Notes under the pieces: model-generated
Told to the model about the DNA's origin: nothing
What the model saw: the letters and a program-made list of their open reading frames with translations, nothing else
Database searches by the model: none
DNA from: Progne subis subis
Lineage: Eukaryota; Chordata; Aves; Passeriformes; Hirundinidae
Direction of reading: 5' to 3'
NCBI GenBank assembly: GCA_022316685.1
Contig: JAKJHU010000030.1
Coordinates: 15,332,018-15,396,017 of the forward strand
DNA: 64,000 nt
In this document: piece by piece, positions 1 to 12,884 of the stretch
Layout of the letters: each line of letters opens with the position of its first letter
Position numbering within the stretch: position 1 is the first letter of the stretch
Position numbers and translations under genes: made by a program

Positions 1-1448
1 TACGTAAGCCAGCACTGCTACCAGACCTCATTAAAGGCTAATCAGCAATGGAAAGCAATAAGGCTGCTACAAATCAGTATTTGATAATATAAGAAAAGTT
101 AAGTCTTTACAATAACTAATCTTATACCACTGTAATGACAAACTGTAATTGTCTACATTACCCAAGTAACCAGCAGCAGGCAAGATTATGCAGTAGCACA
201 GAACAGGCAAAACAAACACTGAAGGAGGGTGGAGGGAATGAAAAAATATTTTTCCTTTGTTTTTCTTAATGGCACTCTTGTACAAAGGGCAGGCTGACAA
301 TTTGCCCCAACCTAAGTACAAGGCAGAAGAGAATCAGATTCCCTGAGTAGCTGCTGAGCAAAACATGCCCCTCTAAGAAGTGAAGCTTCATCAGGGTAGT
401 TATGGTTATTTTCTGCATAAATTATTATTACCCTTTTTTTACTATTCCCAGTAACACTCAGAGGCTCCCCTAAAAGAGCACAATACTGCATCAGTTCAGA
501 AAGAACTAACACCTAAAGACTCATTTTCCTATGGGAGGTTGACAGTTCTCTGTTGCAGCAGTTAGTACACAGACCTGCTTCTGCCAATGTTAATGTACCA
601 GCTGTTGCTAGCCCTCAGAAAGAATCAATTTCAAGTGTTTCTAATTAGCCAGAGAGATTAGGTGCTGCAGTGTTAGATCAGCTTCTTGGTGTATTAAAGC
701 CAGTTTTCTGTGTTTAGTAGTGATCAACAGCCGAGGTGTGAGTGAAAATGCCTGAGGTTAAATCATCTGCTTTTCTGACACCAGGTATAACATAAGGTGG
801 ACAAATTGCTTTATGTCCTACTTAATTATTTTGATTTTTTTTTATGGTTGTGGTGAAGGTTTTGTCATTCAATACATTTCTATGTCTGAGCTAGAGATAG
901 AATACTTGTAGTACAACTCAGTGTTGATGTCTGTGATGATTTAAAAGGGAAAAAAAAAAAAATATTTGATTTGGTAATCGTATCTACAATATTCATTCTC
1001 CAGGGATCAGTATCCAACTATTAAGTAGAAGAAGAGGCTTTTTTTTATTATTACTGACATGCAAACAGAGCATGAATTCTAATCATGAAAGCTTCATAAG
1101 AAAGATAAAACACCTGGTTGGATAGACACCAAAGTTAAAACACATGAATGATATCACAAGTCATCAAGTGATAAGATCTTGCTCTTATGAAGTGTTTTTA
1201 CCTGGTAGGTTCAGATTGTAAAGCTTACTTAAAGGGAAATCAATACTACAGGAAAACATATTGGGATGCCAGCAGAGTGAATGAGGAACAAATTCTGCCA
1301 GCCAAGACGACAGTGGGAGTAGAGGGAAGAAAGTCTCTATTCCATGATCAGGCTCATTTCTCTGCAGATTGCTATTGTGTTATTTTAAGATATGCAGTAT
1401 AAAAATGTGTGCGAAAAGACTAAGAGAAAAACAGTTTTTGTGAACCAT
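1..1448. other. Gene-free AT-rich sequence
   Basis: No reading frame with coding character, RNA gene or recognisable repeat beyond short A and T runs. Confidence 0.6.
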
Positions 1449-2031
1449 TGTTGTAATTTAATCCCAGCTGGCAACTCAGCCCTACATAGCTACTCACTCA
1501 CTCCCCTGTGGTGGGATGGGGGAGAAAAAGGAAATGGTAAAAGTGAGAAAACTTGTGGGCTGAGATAGAGACAGTTTAATAGGCAAAGCAAAAGCTGTGT
1601 ACACGAGTGAAGCAAAGCAAGGAATTCATTCACCACTTTCCATGGGCAAGCAGGTGTTCAGCCACCCCCAGGAAAGCCGGCCTCTATCACACATAATGGT
1701 GACTTTGGAAAACAAATGCCATCACTTGGAATGTCCTCCCTTCCTCCTTCTTTCCCAGCTTTATGAGCTGAGCATGATGCCATGTGGTGTGGGATATTCC
1801 TTGGGTCAGCTGAGGTCAGCTGTCCTGGCTGTGTCCCCTCCCAGCTCCTTGTGCACCCCTAGCCTCCTTGCTGGTGGGGTGAGGAGCAGAAAAGCCCTTG
1901 ACTCTGTGTGAGCCCTGCTCAGGAGTAATAAAGCATCCCTATATTACACACTGTTTCAAGCACAAATCCAAAACACAGCCTCATGCAGCTGCTATGAAGA
2001 TTAACTCTATCCCAGCCAAAACCACGTTAAC
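1449..2031 (-). mobile_element. Solo LTR of an avian endogenous retrovirus (family shared with 54295 and 55580)
   Basis: In minus orientation it ends in a GGGATTAAATTACAACA-type terminus (plus-strand TGTTGTAATTTAATCCC at 1449). It begins near the GGGATAGAGTTAATCTTC-like sequence at about 2025-1996. Its internal blocks (the ATGGGCAAGCAGGTGTTCAGCC area, then CTGTCCTGGCTGTGTCCCCT) recur in the two related LTRs on the right of the window. No internal retroviral sequence is attached. The right boundary is approximate and I found no clean target duplication. Confidence 0.75.
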
Positions 2032-3719
2032 TATTCTTTCAAATTATTACAACACTGTAATGGGAGTTCGTCCACTAAAATCCAACACCCTCCATATCAC
2101 CAGTACAGACTTCTGGAACACATGGGAGAACAGTGTTTTATGATGTTCAAATAAAAAAAAATCCTCTCCTCTCCCAATATTTGTATGTGAATTTTTTTCA
2201 TGTTTCCTGGGCACAATAACACAGTGGGGATTATCAACCATGTTACAAAACCTGGGGTTATCCAAACGTCACAGAGCTGCTTATTAAATATGGAGAGCAG
2301 CAGAGAAGGCATTTGCATATCACCCATAGGACATAGCTACACAGCAGATTTTTTTTAAAGTGCTCTATTTTTGATAAAACAATACTTTTAAAATCAGTCT
2401 GTAAGAAGTACATGAAGCTCCTAAACCAGTGTCCTCTCTTAGTCCCTTTTCCAACTTCTGTTTCAGTTCTTGGATATTCCAGGATATGAGTCAAGAATGA
2501 CACTTAAAGACAAGGGAAATCTGCAGCAACCAACAACCCTATTGTCTCATGATACTTAAATGCATTACCTGAATATACCATCATCCTTGGCATAAAACCT
2601 GCTTGTTGATCCCAACTCTTCTTTATTTAATATTCTTTACTTTTACTGTATTTCAGTAAAATTCATGGATTCTTTTAGTATACTCTTGTGTCCAAATTCA
2701 AAGCCAGAGTTTGTGAGTAGGTCCTTAGCAGACTATAAGGTGCATTTCACCATATTACAAATGGTAAAATATTAAATTGATTTATTGTAAGAATATACTG
2801 CTACAAGAGTTAGTCTTGAAATCATGGATCATCAACCAAGGGACAAATTAACCATCTAATGTACTCCGGGCTTTATCTTCTGTGACAACCCTGGAAAATA
2901 TTTTATGGTGAATTTTAATGCCCTCCTTATGTCAAATTTGAGTTGCAATTTGTCATGCATCATTAATTTAAAAGTCTAAACAAGACCTGATATTAATTAT
3001 TGCTATGTAGTAGCTGAACATTGTATAAAGCTGCAGTAATAATATTGTTCTTAATCTCTACCTACAAGCATCTGGCTGCTGACTATTTGGTACTCAGTGC
3101 TTATTTTGTTTCATGCATTGAATTTGCACCTACTAGGAAAAATACTACAACATAAAGCATGAGATTATAGTATTCATTTTTAACCTTCTGTGTGGTATTT
3201 GACATGCACAGAGATTTTCTCAGCTCTAGAAATTGAGTCAGTGTTGTCTCAGACCAGCAACCACAGCTGTTTTCAAAGCTTTCAGATGCTGTAATTTTTT
3301 ATACCCTTAGATAATAGTGATCAGATTTTTAGAAACATAAAAACTCTAATAAAATCCCAGCTGAAATCAATGTAAGTGTAATTATTAGTATTTCTAATTA
3401 GCAATAGTCTATACTGATTCTCATGTGTTTGTGTCTAGTCATACCTCTTCTACTGCTTTAGCTGAGACACTCCCATTAGACAGCCTGTTATATTAGAAAA
3501 GTAGTTCCTAAATTTAATATTAATGTTTCACAGTAGCGGCTGTGGCACAAAAGGACCCCATAACACAGGTGATACCAATACATTAATTGCAACCAGTGTC
3601 TCAGAGAGCAGATTTCTAATAGTTTAGAAATTACTGTGGGAGGATAAAAATAACAAAGTGTAACGTGGGTATAAAAACTTGTCTTTACGTACTTAAAGAA
3701 TCTGAGAATGTTTTAATTC
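2032..3719. other. Gene-free AT-rich sequence
   Basis: No coding signal or identifiable repeat. Short reading frames here lack family resemblance and splice context. Confidence 0.55.
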
Positions 3720-4330
3720 CAGAGCTAATCAATAGCTTTGCAAAGGCTGATAAACGAAAGACGGGGAGGAGTGTTCTCCCTTAGAGAATTGCCTTGAGGG
3801 CACGGTGGGAGAGGTGAAGATTCCTGTCAGGCAGCTAAAAGACAAAGGTTTCTTCCTTCAATCCAGTGACTCCCTGGCGTTTCCTGCCACCCTGCCCCTC
3901 CTTCCTGAAGGGGCACCGAAATGAAGGCTGCAAATACAGTCCTGAGCTCCCAGCCCTGTGACCAGAGCGGCTCGGGCCACTGCTGATACTGCAAGGGAAG
4001 GGGAGGGGAGGAGGAGCAGGAAATCCCCCGATGTCAGGGAAGAGATAATCTTCCTCGCCCTTCATCCGAACGGCGGTTTGAAGGAGCTACCTCCATCCTG
4101 CCCTGGAATGAAGGCAGTGATTTAGCCTGCCCCACCTTTGGAGCCGCCGCGGTTTGTTTCCTTGGCAGCAGCAATGCGGCCGGGCCAGTCCGGCTGACCT
4201 CAGCAGGCAGCCCCGCAGCGGGGAGCAGGGATACGCTGGACTTTCATATCCAGAGCTGAAATAACAAACTTGCTTCGTGCAGGGGGCAGAGCTTTGGACA
4301 CAGCTCTGCTTGAGAGGCCCGGTTATTTAT
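3720..4330. promoter_or_regulatory. GC-rich unique segment in the gene desert, possible regulatory element
   Basis: Base composition rises sharply here relative to both flanks. There are several CpGs (CCGAACGGCGG, GCCGCCGCGG, GCGGCCGGGCC), a purine tract near 4000-4020 and GATA-type motifs (AGATAATC near 4042). No repeat family is recognised and no ORF looks coding. It could be a distal enhancer or the promoter of an unannotated noncoding transcript. The call rests on composition only. Confidence 0.3.
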
Positions 4331-7300
4331 TAATTATATTTAAAGTTTTATAACAACTTAAAAGGAATGTGAGCCAGAGGCAACACTTCCAGTGAAGCCT
4401 CCCTTGTGCAATGCTTGTGTAATTCTCATGGTTTAGTGGTGGTTTGTGCAGCTACAATAGGATGCAGACTGTTTCCCTCTCCGATGCCTCCACTGGCCCC
4501 GGTGATTTCTTCATCCTTTGATATGGGGAATGTTCTGACAGACAGACACCCCAAAAGCACTACTGTATTTTGAAATCCCAGAACATGGGAGTCCAGCAGG
4601 AAGACCAGTACAAAATCTTTCCCAATCTCTTTCTAAGGATAATATGAAAGATTCCTGCATTTGATACCCTCCTGGTGAGACCAGAGAGAATATTTTGCAA
4701 GCCACTTTTCTTCTCCTTAAAGTCACACTTGCCATAATGGGGTGAGTGTGATTGATAGACTGCAGGATCCAAATTTCTGATAAAGAGCATGACAAAATTG
4801 AAGTATCAAGGAGTGGTGTAAGTGAAAGTGTTCAGGAGAGTTCAGAATTGAGGTATACTGGCTTGTTGAATTGGGAAACGCTTTGATAAATATATTTATG
4901 ATTTGCCACTACTTTTTTTTTTACTTAGTGCAAAGCAACCATTTATTCAGTAGTAGGCACTTCTGAAGTAGAAATTCCCTGGTGTGTGTGGTTTGACTTC
5001 AAAACACTGGGAACAGGAGAAATTGATTTTGGCTGAGCCTATTTGGAGTGTGGATAACTAAGGACTGGACTCTTCTGAAAAACTGCTTGTAAAGGTACCT
5101 GGTACTAATCACTCCGGTGAGCCTACTCCAGGTTTCCTCTGGCATCCTGGGACCTACCCCATCCCAGGCCATCTATAGCCACCTGCTGGCTCATCCCTGC
5201 ATCCTGAATGTTCTACACAAGCTCCTGCAAGGCATGAGAAGATGGGGTGTATTTCATACTACCAATGTCTTTTTAAACAAATATCACCTATTTAATCTGT
5301 GCATAGCTTCTTGTTCTGAAAAGACCTATTAAGAACTTTTACTGCCTTTGTATTCCCTTTTAATCATTTTACATGAGCCAAGTTTCTTCCAGACACTTAG
5401 CACATCTTAGCTAATGAAAACTTTGCAGTTTTGCATGGCAGATGAGTATAATTATACCCATTTTGTACCAGAGAGTATTGAGAATTAAGCCAGGTGAAGC
5501 TTCAAGGTCTCTCAGAGGCATCATTGATTGGGGCCTTTGTCTGACCATTCCTGCCTGCAGAGTTTGATACTTGCTGGTGTTTCTTGAGAAACTGGCCCCA
5601 AGGAAGAAGAGACTGGGAAATGAGATCTGGTGCACCTTGTTAGAAGATACATGAGGAGTTCCTAGAAATCTTTTCACCCTCTGTCCTTCCCTGTTGCTGA
5701 GTTTAGCTTTGCAGAGTGCAAGCAGGAAAAGGCAGACCTGAAAAACACAATGCAAATTCAATGTATTGCAGATGAGCTGCAGGTTGTACTTTGATTTAGC
5801 AAATTTGCATAGCCAATATTAGCTATATCCTAATGTACTTAAAAATATGTTAATCAATTAAGAAGTGCTTAGAAAATTATATACAAACTAAACAAAATAA
5901 GGCAGTGGAAGGTATGCTTAAGGAAGTGGTTCCTGAGAGGTTTCTTCATCTCAGTGTCAGTGGAGAAGATGCCAACCCATTTCAACAAGGCCTTATCAAG
6001 ATAAGCTACTAAGTGACTACTTTGATTTTAACAATAAACAATATTATCTCTGTTTCTTGATTTCTTTTAAATTAACATGCAACTTTCTCTAGTAGTAGCA
6101 GGTTTCATAAACACAGCAAAGGCAACAAATGTTAATTGGACCCACTAACCGCAATGTAACATGATAATCAACAGCTTTTGTTATTTCCATTCTTGTTTTG
6201 CTGACTGTGCCATTTTTTCCCCTATTCTCCTGTTCAGTGCATTAATCCTTCAGTTACCCTGTTGATTTATTTTTTTCCTGGGAAACAAAATCTTCCTGGC
6301 CCATTGGTCATCTCTTCATATCTGACCTTTGGTGTTATCCAAATGAATAGCAACAGAACACTTGGTTCTACAGCTCTTGATGTTTACAACTGTTACAAAA
6401 TCCTAAACAGATGAATAAAGTGACTGTGGTGGCAATAAGGAAATAAATAGCTATGATCTGAGTCTTAGAGTCTTAGTTTCAGTCCATTCTTGATGGCTCC
6501 TCTTCACAGACATTCTCCTTGTACCATCACTGAAAGTCTAACTTATTTCATTCAACCTAACCAAGGTTCAAGCCTACACATCTTGAACGATCCTCATCCT
6601 CTCTGATGCATTTGTTGCCCTTGACATCACTGTTAAATGTCTGTCCTTTGATACCTTGTAGCATTGGGCATAAGGAGTTTTCTATGGTCTTTTTGTTTCA
6701 GTCTAGATTTTCCCTCAAGCGTCTTTCCCCAAAGCTTTTCCTCTCACCTCAAGGTGTAGCCTTCTCAGAAGGTGTTGCTTCCCCCCCATCCTCAGTCCTC
6801 TGTCCTTGGGTGATCTCTCCTGCTGATGTTTATGTAATTATTACCTCTATCCATCTGCCTTTAAAATTCTTATCTACTGTTGATCTTCCACACATCGTTT
6901 CGCATCTTACTGCCTCTGTAGTGCTACATCCTGACAGACAGCTTGCTACCAAGTTCCCTGAGATCCGAAAAAGGAACTCAGTAAAAAACAACACAGCTTT
7001 CCTTAGGTCTCTGGCCAGCAGCCAGTGTGTGTCAATTTAAATGCCTTTGATATTTAAATTTAGCTCCCTCTTGCTGCTGATATCACTTGGCAGGTGTGCT
7101 TAAAATATTATTCCCAAAGCTATTCACCAGACATCACTGTGCTACACTCAAAACTTCCCAGGAATGCACATTTTTGAATGAAAAAAAATGTAGGAGTAAA
7201 TTATCAATGCTGTCCTAATTGGCTAATGGGATGATTTGCTTGTTTTTACTCTCTTCTTTCTGCTCTCTGTATTTTTGTATACTGTACCAAATCTTCTAGC

Positions 7301-8841
7301 CAAGGAATGTCTTTACTTGTTCATTATATACCTTAAGGTTTCTTGGGAAATCAATATGTGTTTTTGCAAGTTTTGTTTTGGTTTGTTTTGTTTTTGTTTT
7401 TTAATAGAATTGCAAGGCAGTAAAAAAGTGGTTTAGTAATGGTACAGTATGGTTATAGAGCTGCAGCTGATATGTGGTATCAGAGGCAAATATATTATCT
7501 GACTAAGAATGTTGTACTTCTAGGTCCTAGATTTGACGTAGTTTTTAACACATTGAATGTCTTGGTTTAGCAAGAGAAAGGAAATAAGTTGCCTGGCAGC
7601 TAGGCTCAGAAGGATCCTTTAACTATATTAGTTCATGGCTTATTTCAGAAAACTTCAACACTTCAGAGTTGTGCGAGAATTACCTTCATGTATTTCTTAA
7701 CTTACGAATTCTTCTTCATTGAGGTTCCTAGTTTCTCTTTTGAGAGGGTCTGCTGAGTACTCTGAGTTTATTAGTATTCAAATCTGTAAATTTTTAAAGC
7801 ATTACAGAATTAAGTTACACAACTAGGATTCAAGTGATTCTATGTCATTTTAGGTGGTTTTGACCAAAATATAGATGTTATTAGTTGTAATAAATCAGTA
7901 AATACATATTTTTAAAAAGAAAAAATTAGTGAGATGTGAAGTTATTTAGACGTTGCCATAACCTGGCAATACTAACATCTATATTTTTATATGGCCCAGA
8001 TACTTTGATTTAGACAGAAACCCCAGATTCAGGGGGAAATTTTTTCCCCCTCCCATTTCATCTGCAGGATTTGATACAATTTTTATGCTGATATGTAATT
8101 CTACACAGTCATAGCTCTAGGTGTCTGCATTTTATCCATAATAGCTCAGAAGTGAAGCATTCACCTAGACCTAAAACACCTCCACTTTTTATCTCAGGGA
8201 CATTGGAATTGGCTAGGTAAGTGCTGTAGTCACCCAGCTGTCAAGGGGAGAAGTACTAAACTGTGGATTCCATAAAATTATGAAATACCAGAAAGAGTTG
8301 CGTAAAGCACCCACTTCTTGAATGCTTTAACAACCATATCATAGTATACTTACTTGCTTTCCTTGTCCTACTGAATATTCACATGTGTCATATCAAGCAG
8401 AACCTCCCAGAATATCCTGCAGCAGACGGATAGAGTGATAGTAAAGAGGAGGGAGCTCTGGACTAACACCTTCTCCAGAGTAATGGCACTTTGTTTGCCC
8501 ACATCCTGGGTGCCTTACCTGGGCAGCCAGATAATTGCCTTGAGCATTTAGATAACTGGTCAAGCCCTGGCTATCCTTTCAAAGGGCTCTTGACCTTCAT
8601 TCTACTTTTCTTCATAAGAGGACAATTACAACTCAGTAACTGCAGAATCAGAACCCTAAATGCAAATGATTAGAAAGCAGGAAGTACAGTAAAGCTCCCA
8701 TTGATAAAATCTTGTAAATAGATAATCATCTTTCATGGATAACTGCAAAAACCTCCCCTTCTGTCTTGCCCTTAGCCCTTCTTCATGAAACCCTCGTTGT
8801 TGTAATGCATTAAATGGGTTTATATTGTGTTTCATTGGATT
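4331..8841. other. Gene-free AT-rich sequence
   Basis: No gene, RNA or classifiable repeat found. The 144-codon frame at 6606-7040 has no recognisable domain and looks like chance. Confidence 0.5.
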
Positions 8842-9240
8842 TGTAATGTTTTTTCTCTGTATCATGTGGTTTGTCCCTGATCGGCTGCGCTCATCCCCCA
8901 CACGGGAATGTAACCTAACTCTGTTCCACTCCCACCTTATCCCTGACTGGGCAGTGGCTTGTCCCTGCCTCTGGGCCCGTCCCCTCTGGGGAAAAAGCCC
9001 CGGGATGGGAAGAGGCTAGCTTTCTCTGGCACCAGTGAGCCACCGGGAAAGAGCTCCAGCCAAGGAAGGGCAGGACTCCAGAATAAAGCAAATATTCCCC
9101 CAGTGAGAGAGAGCAGGCTCTTTTCTTTTGCCATCGGTGGTTGTCTGGTCTCATAAAGAAATACCTCACCTCATCATTAAGCTGCAGAGAAGACCTATTC
9201 CCTTTATCTCCTTAGAACTAGCCAGCAAGGACTTTAGGGG
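8842..9240 (+). mobile_element. Probable LTR-like element, boundaries approximate
   Basis: A GC-richer block begins TGTAATGTTTTTTCTCTG in AT-rich surroundings. It is followed by a retroviral-LTR-like layout: a C-rich segment and then AATAAA at 9082-9087. No internal retroviral sequence flanks it and I could not find matching target duplications, so the family and right end are uncertain. Confidence 0.4.
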
Positions 9241-12197
9241 GGATACTTAAACATGCAAGTTATACTGATTTCAGTAGTAAATTTGGCAGATATAAAAATT
9301 CATTGGTTTTTCCAGCATCAGCCTAAGTGTAGTGTTTATCTGTGAAGTTACCTATGGCTTATTATGTATTGCATTATTTCTTACACAGTTTTTGTTCACA
9401 ATATAATAAAAAGCCCGTTAAATTGAGTGGGCAGTGTGTTATTGCATCTGTTGCTCAGCTGGAGAGTTTTTCTCATGGTGGTTTAAAAGCTCTGCAAAAA
9501 TACAAGCAGGAAAGCTTTGGTGTGAGAAAACTGCTTGACATTAATTATTGAATGCACATTAATATTCATTAAGGATCTAATTAACTGGGAAAGTCATAGT
9601 GATCTTATTTGCTGATTAGCAGAGAAAACACTGACATATTTTTTCCTAAGTTAACCTTGTTGACTAAAATTTGTGTCAATGAGCAAGTGCAAGGTTAAGA
9701 ACAAGAGGATAATCATCCTGGTGAGATAATAACTGCTGAAGTATAACTGATGCAACAGTGATTTTTCAGCAGATAAGAAATCTAAAGTCATATGATAATT
9801 CAGTTTGGAAGGACTTCTGGAGGTAGGTTGGTTCAACTCCTCCAACAAACCTGGGCCAAATTCAAAGTTACCTTCCCCAGTGCCTGGAGGGAACACTGCA
9901 GTGTTTACAAAACACCAAACCGGAAATGCTTGAGCAAGGGAGGGAGATGTAATTAGGTATAAAAGACAAAGTTAAGGGTGGTTCTTTGCAGTTTCATCCC
10001 GGAATAAATAAAATAAATTTAAAAATTCTGATTCATGTCAGCCATGAATCTTCTAAGTAGCAGCTAGGTCTTACCTAACAATTTGTTTATGATGTATCTT
10101 CTCTCTGGCTCACTTAGGGGCCACTGCAGAAGTGGCTCAGAGGACACACCTGCCTAAGGCTGTTGGGGGTAAGGCACAAACCTGCAGGAAGAGCAGCCAC
10201 GCTGTACCGATGTGGTGCTGAGAGCTGGCAGGGCTAAGCAGCAGCACTACAGCCACAAACACCCCCATGTAGTGAAGTGCAGCACTTCCTGCTTGTCTCC
10301 TGGCCCATATTTACACTGCTCTGCATCACATTTATTAAACCCAGGCAGTATTACTTTATTCCCACTCCTAGGAAGGGTCATAACCTAGGGATTTTATCCA
10401 GAAAGCATTCAACCTTGTTACAGCTCTGCCCACTGCTGTTCATGCGACTCATGTTGAGGGTGTGAATCAAAGGCAAGTGAAGTTCTTGTGGGAGCTGACC
10501 TTGTTCAGCAGGGCTCTGCCATCTCAGACGATTTTCAGGTTGCCTCTATACAGCAAGAAAAGGCTACCTCAGCTGTTATGATGGAAAAAAAGGTACTCAA
10601 TACTTCCAGGAATTTTCAAAATTGGATTTTGGTTTCTACTATTTCCACACTGAGGATGTTGCTATTTTTGCAGTTGAGACTGGGATATTTTGACAGCTAG
10701 GGAAAAAATTATAAAGATTCTTATAGAATAACTTGTATTTTTCCCTACAACCTGTACAAAAAGCCTCAAAATTTAAAAAAAATCAGGAATCTTACTTAAT
10801 CATATGAAACTTTGTGGTTGCTTGATTTCTTATTACATTTTCTTCTTATTTTTCTCCCAAATGTTTGCTTTCTGTTTTGAACCCCAGGCTTATTGACTGT
10901 GCATGTTTCATTATTTGGGTCTGATGCATTGGTGATGAAATTTTTAGGATCTGCCAGCTATTCTATTGGCTCATGAAGTGTTATAACACTTGCTTTAATT
11001 TTTCATCTAAGGATGAAAAAGACTGTTAGTCAGAAAAGCAAGTAGTAGTCGAATGAAAAAGTTGTCTTTCTGGTGGTAGCTTTTGGATTTGTGTAAGAGC
11101 CAGAGACTGAATCTTTTGACCTTCCTGATATGTTTACAAAACTGTACAATGATTATTTTGGAAATTTGACCTCTCCAAGTTAAGTTTTATCGAAACACAA
11201 TGGGTACAAATGCAAAATTCTGAATAATATTAATTTGTGATTATAAAATTCCTAAGATAAGCCCAAATAGTGTTTTTTCCATGCTGTTTTGAATTTAAAG
11301 CATCAGAAATTCCTAGCTAGCTGCCTGAGAAAATCAGAGCAAGAGACTCTCAGTTCAGACCTGTTTTCAAATGCACAGGAATGTGAATACCCAGAACTAA
11401 GGAAGATAAATTCAGAAAGGTTTAAGTGGTTGAAAAAAGACAGGCTGTGGTATAGCCTGAAAGCTGTGAATATGAACTGCAGAAAGGCAGAGGAAAGAGT
11501 GGACGTGACCTTGAGGAGAAGCTGAGAATTGGCCTTCCTGGGACCAGGCCCTGGAGACATGCATACCTCTTTTACAGGCAATGAAACATCCCACCAGAGT
11601 TTGCTGCTTCTGCCTGTGCGCAAATAGGATCTATGTACATTGTTTGCAAATAAACAATAATATACTAAAAACTTATCCAATTTGTAGCAGCAATTTTTAT
11701 TCCAGTAGAAAAAACTCCTTGCAAGGCCTTGCAGTTTGATGATCTACTTGAGTGGAAAGGGTAACACTAGTCAATACAAATTCAAATACAATTCAAATAC
11801 AAAATTTTTCAGTGAACCTTGAAAGGCTTTAAAGAGTTTACTTTTTGTTAGCATTTTGCTCTGTGGTAGGTCTCAAAAAACCCCATCACATTACATTTCT
11901 AGTTTTTCTCGAGTTCTGAAGTACAATGTGTCTGATTCTGATGTATAAAACAAGACTAGAAGGAGAATTGCTCAACCTGATCTTCAGAGCAGGCAAATCT
12001 GGACACCACAGATAAGTAAGGAAACTGAAAAGGTTTGGAAAAGAAATAAATGCAAATCAGCAGAAAGTCTGAAATGGACCAGAAGTCTCAAACATGTTTC
12101 ATACTGCTACAGTAAAGGCAGGACTTCACATAATGGAAACTTCTACAGAGCTAGTTGGAAATGCAAAAGAAAAAATTAGAAAAATAAAATCAGAATT
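9241..12197. other. Gene-free sequence with a possible CR1 scrap at 9795-9900
   Basis: The stretch TTTGGAAGGACTTCTGGAGG near 9807 resembles the 3' region of CR1 read on the minus strand. Otherwise nothing is recognised. A TATAAAAG and tandem AATAAA motifs near 9959-10016 are not enough to call a promoter or LTR. Confidence 0.4.
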
Positions 12198-12202
12198 CTT
12201 GA

Positions 12203-12879
12203 TGTGATATGTGTCCTAAAGTTAATTCGTGTTTGTAATATGTTTGTATTGTAATACACCCATATAAGTTTCATATCTACTCGAATATATTGTAAGAAAA
12301 CTGAGACAGAAGTTACACGGAGAGGGGTACGAGGTATTTCCTGCTGGCAGCACAGTAAAAAAGGGGACACGAGAAACTATGCGAAGAATTACACCAAGAA
12401 GGACACGGGGATACCTCTGCCAGGAAACATTAAGAACAACACAAAGACAATGGAAGAAGGAGATGAGCAGCCCGGGAACCGAATGATTACATCAGATCAG
12501 TATCTCATCCGTCTCCTCCAGACATTATCATCTATACACCACACCTGGGCTCGACGATTAAGGACATTGTTTGCCCAGGAAAAACTATTCAGAAACACCA
12601 GAACCCGAACATGAATAGTTAATGAGGTTGCCGCGGAGGGGGAAAACCTCGGAGCCCCGACTTTTCTGAGCGATCCAGTGTATAAAAAGAGGCAGCTTCA
12701 AGCCAGAAATGTGAAATTATGGGGTAGCATACTGGCAGAGTGTGTTACCGTGGTTCACCCAGCGCCGATCCCGGGCTCAACGCTGTCCTTTTAATTGTGG
12801 CTGACTGAGACTGTCATTTTGTCTCTCAATAAAATTCTAAATTTTGATTTCTAAAATTTGGTCTATTGTATTTATAACA
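12203..12879 (+). mobile_element. Solo LTR, plus orientation, with exact 5-bp target duplication
   Basis: The 677-bp element runs from TGTGATATGT to TTATAACA and is flanked by CTTGA on both sides (12198-12202 and 12880-12884). It keeps a TATA box (TATAAAAAG at 12681) and an LTR polyadenylation signal AATAAA (12828-12833), the normal U3-R-U5 order. A second copy in opposite orientation lies at 51669-52351. No coding remnants are attached, so it is a solo LTR left by recombination of a provirus. Confidence 0.92.
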
Positions 12880-12884
12880 CTTGA

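Noticed and set aside
6606..7040. 144-codon plus-strand frame in the left desert
   Set aside because: No recognisable domain, no splice or promoter context, low-complexity composition; consistent with chance in 26 kb of noncoding DNA.
11303..11680. 125-codon minus-strand frame
   Set aside because: No family resemblance, and overlapping frames of similar length occur on the other strand; treated as noncoding.
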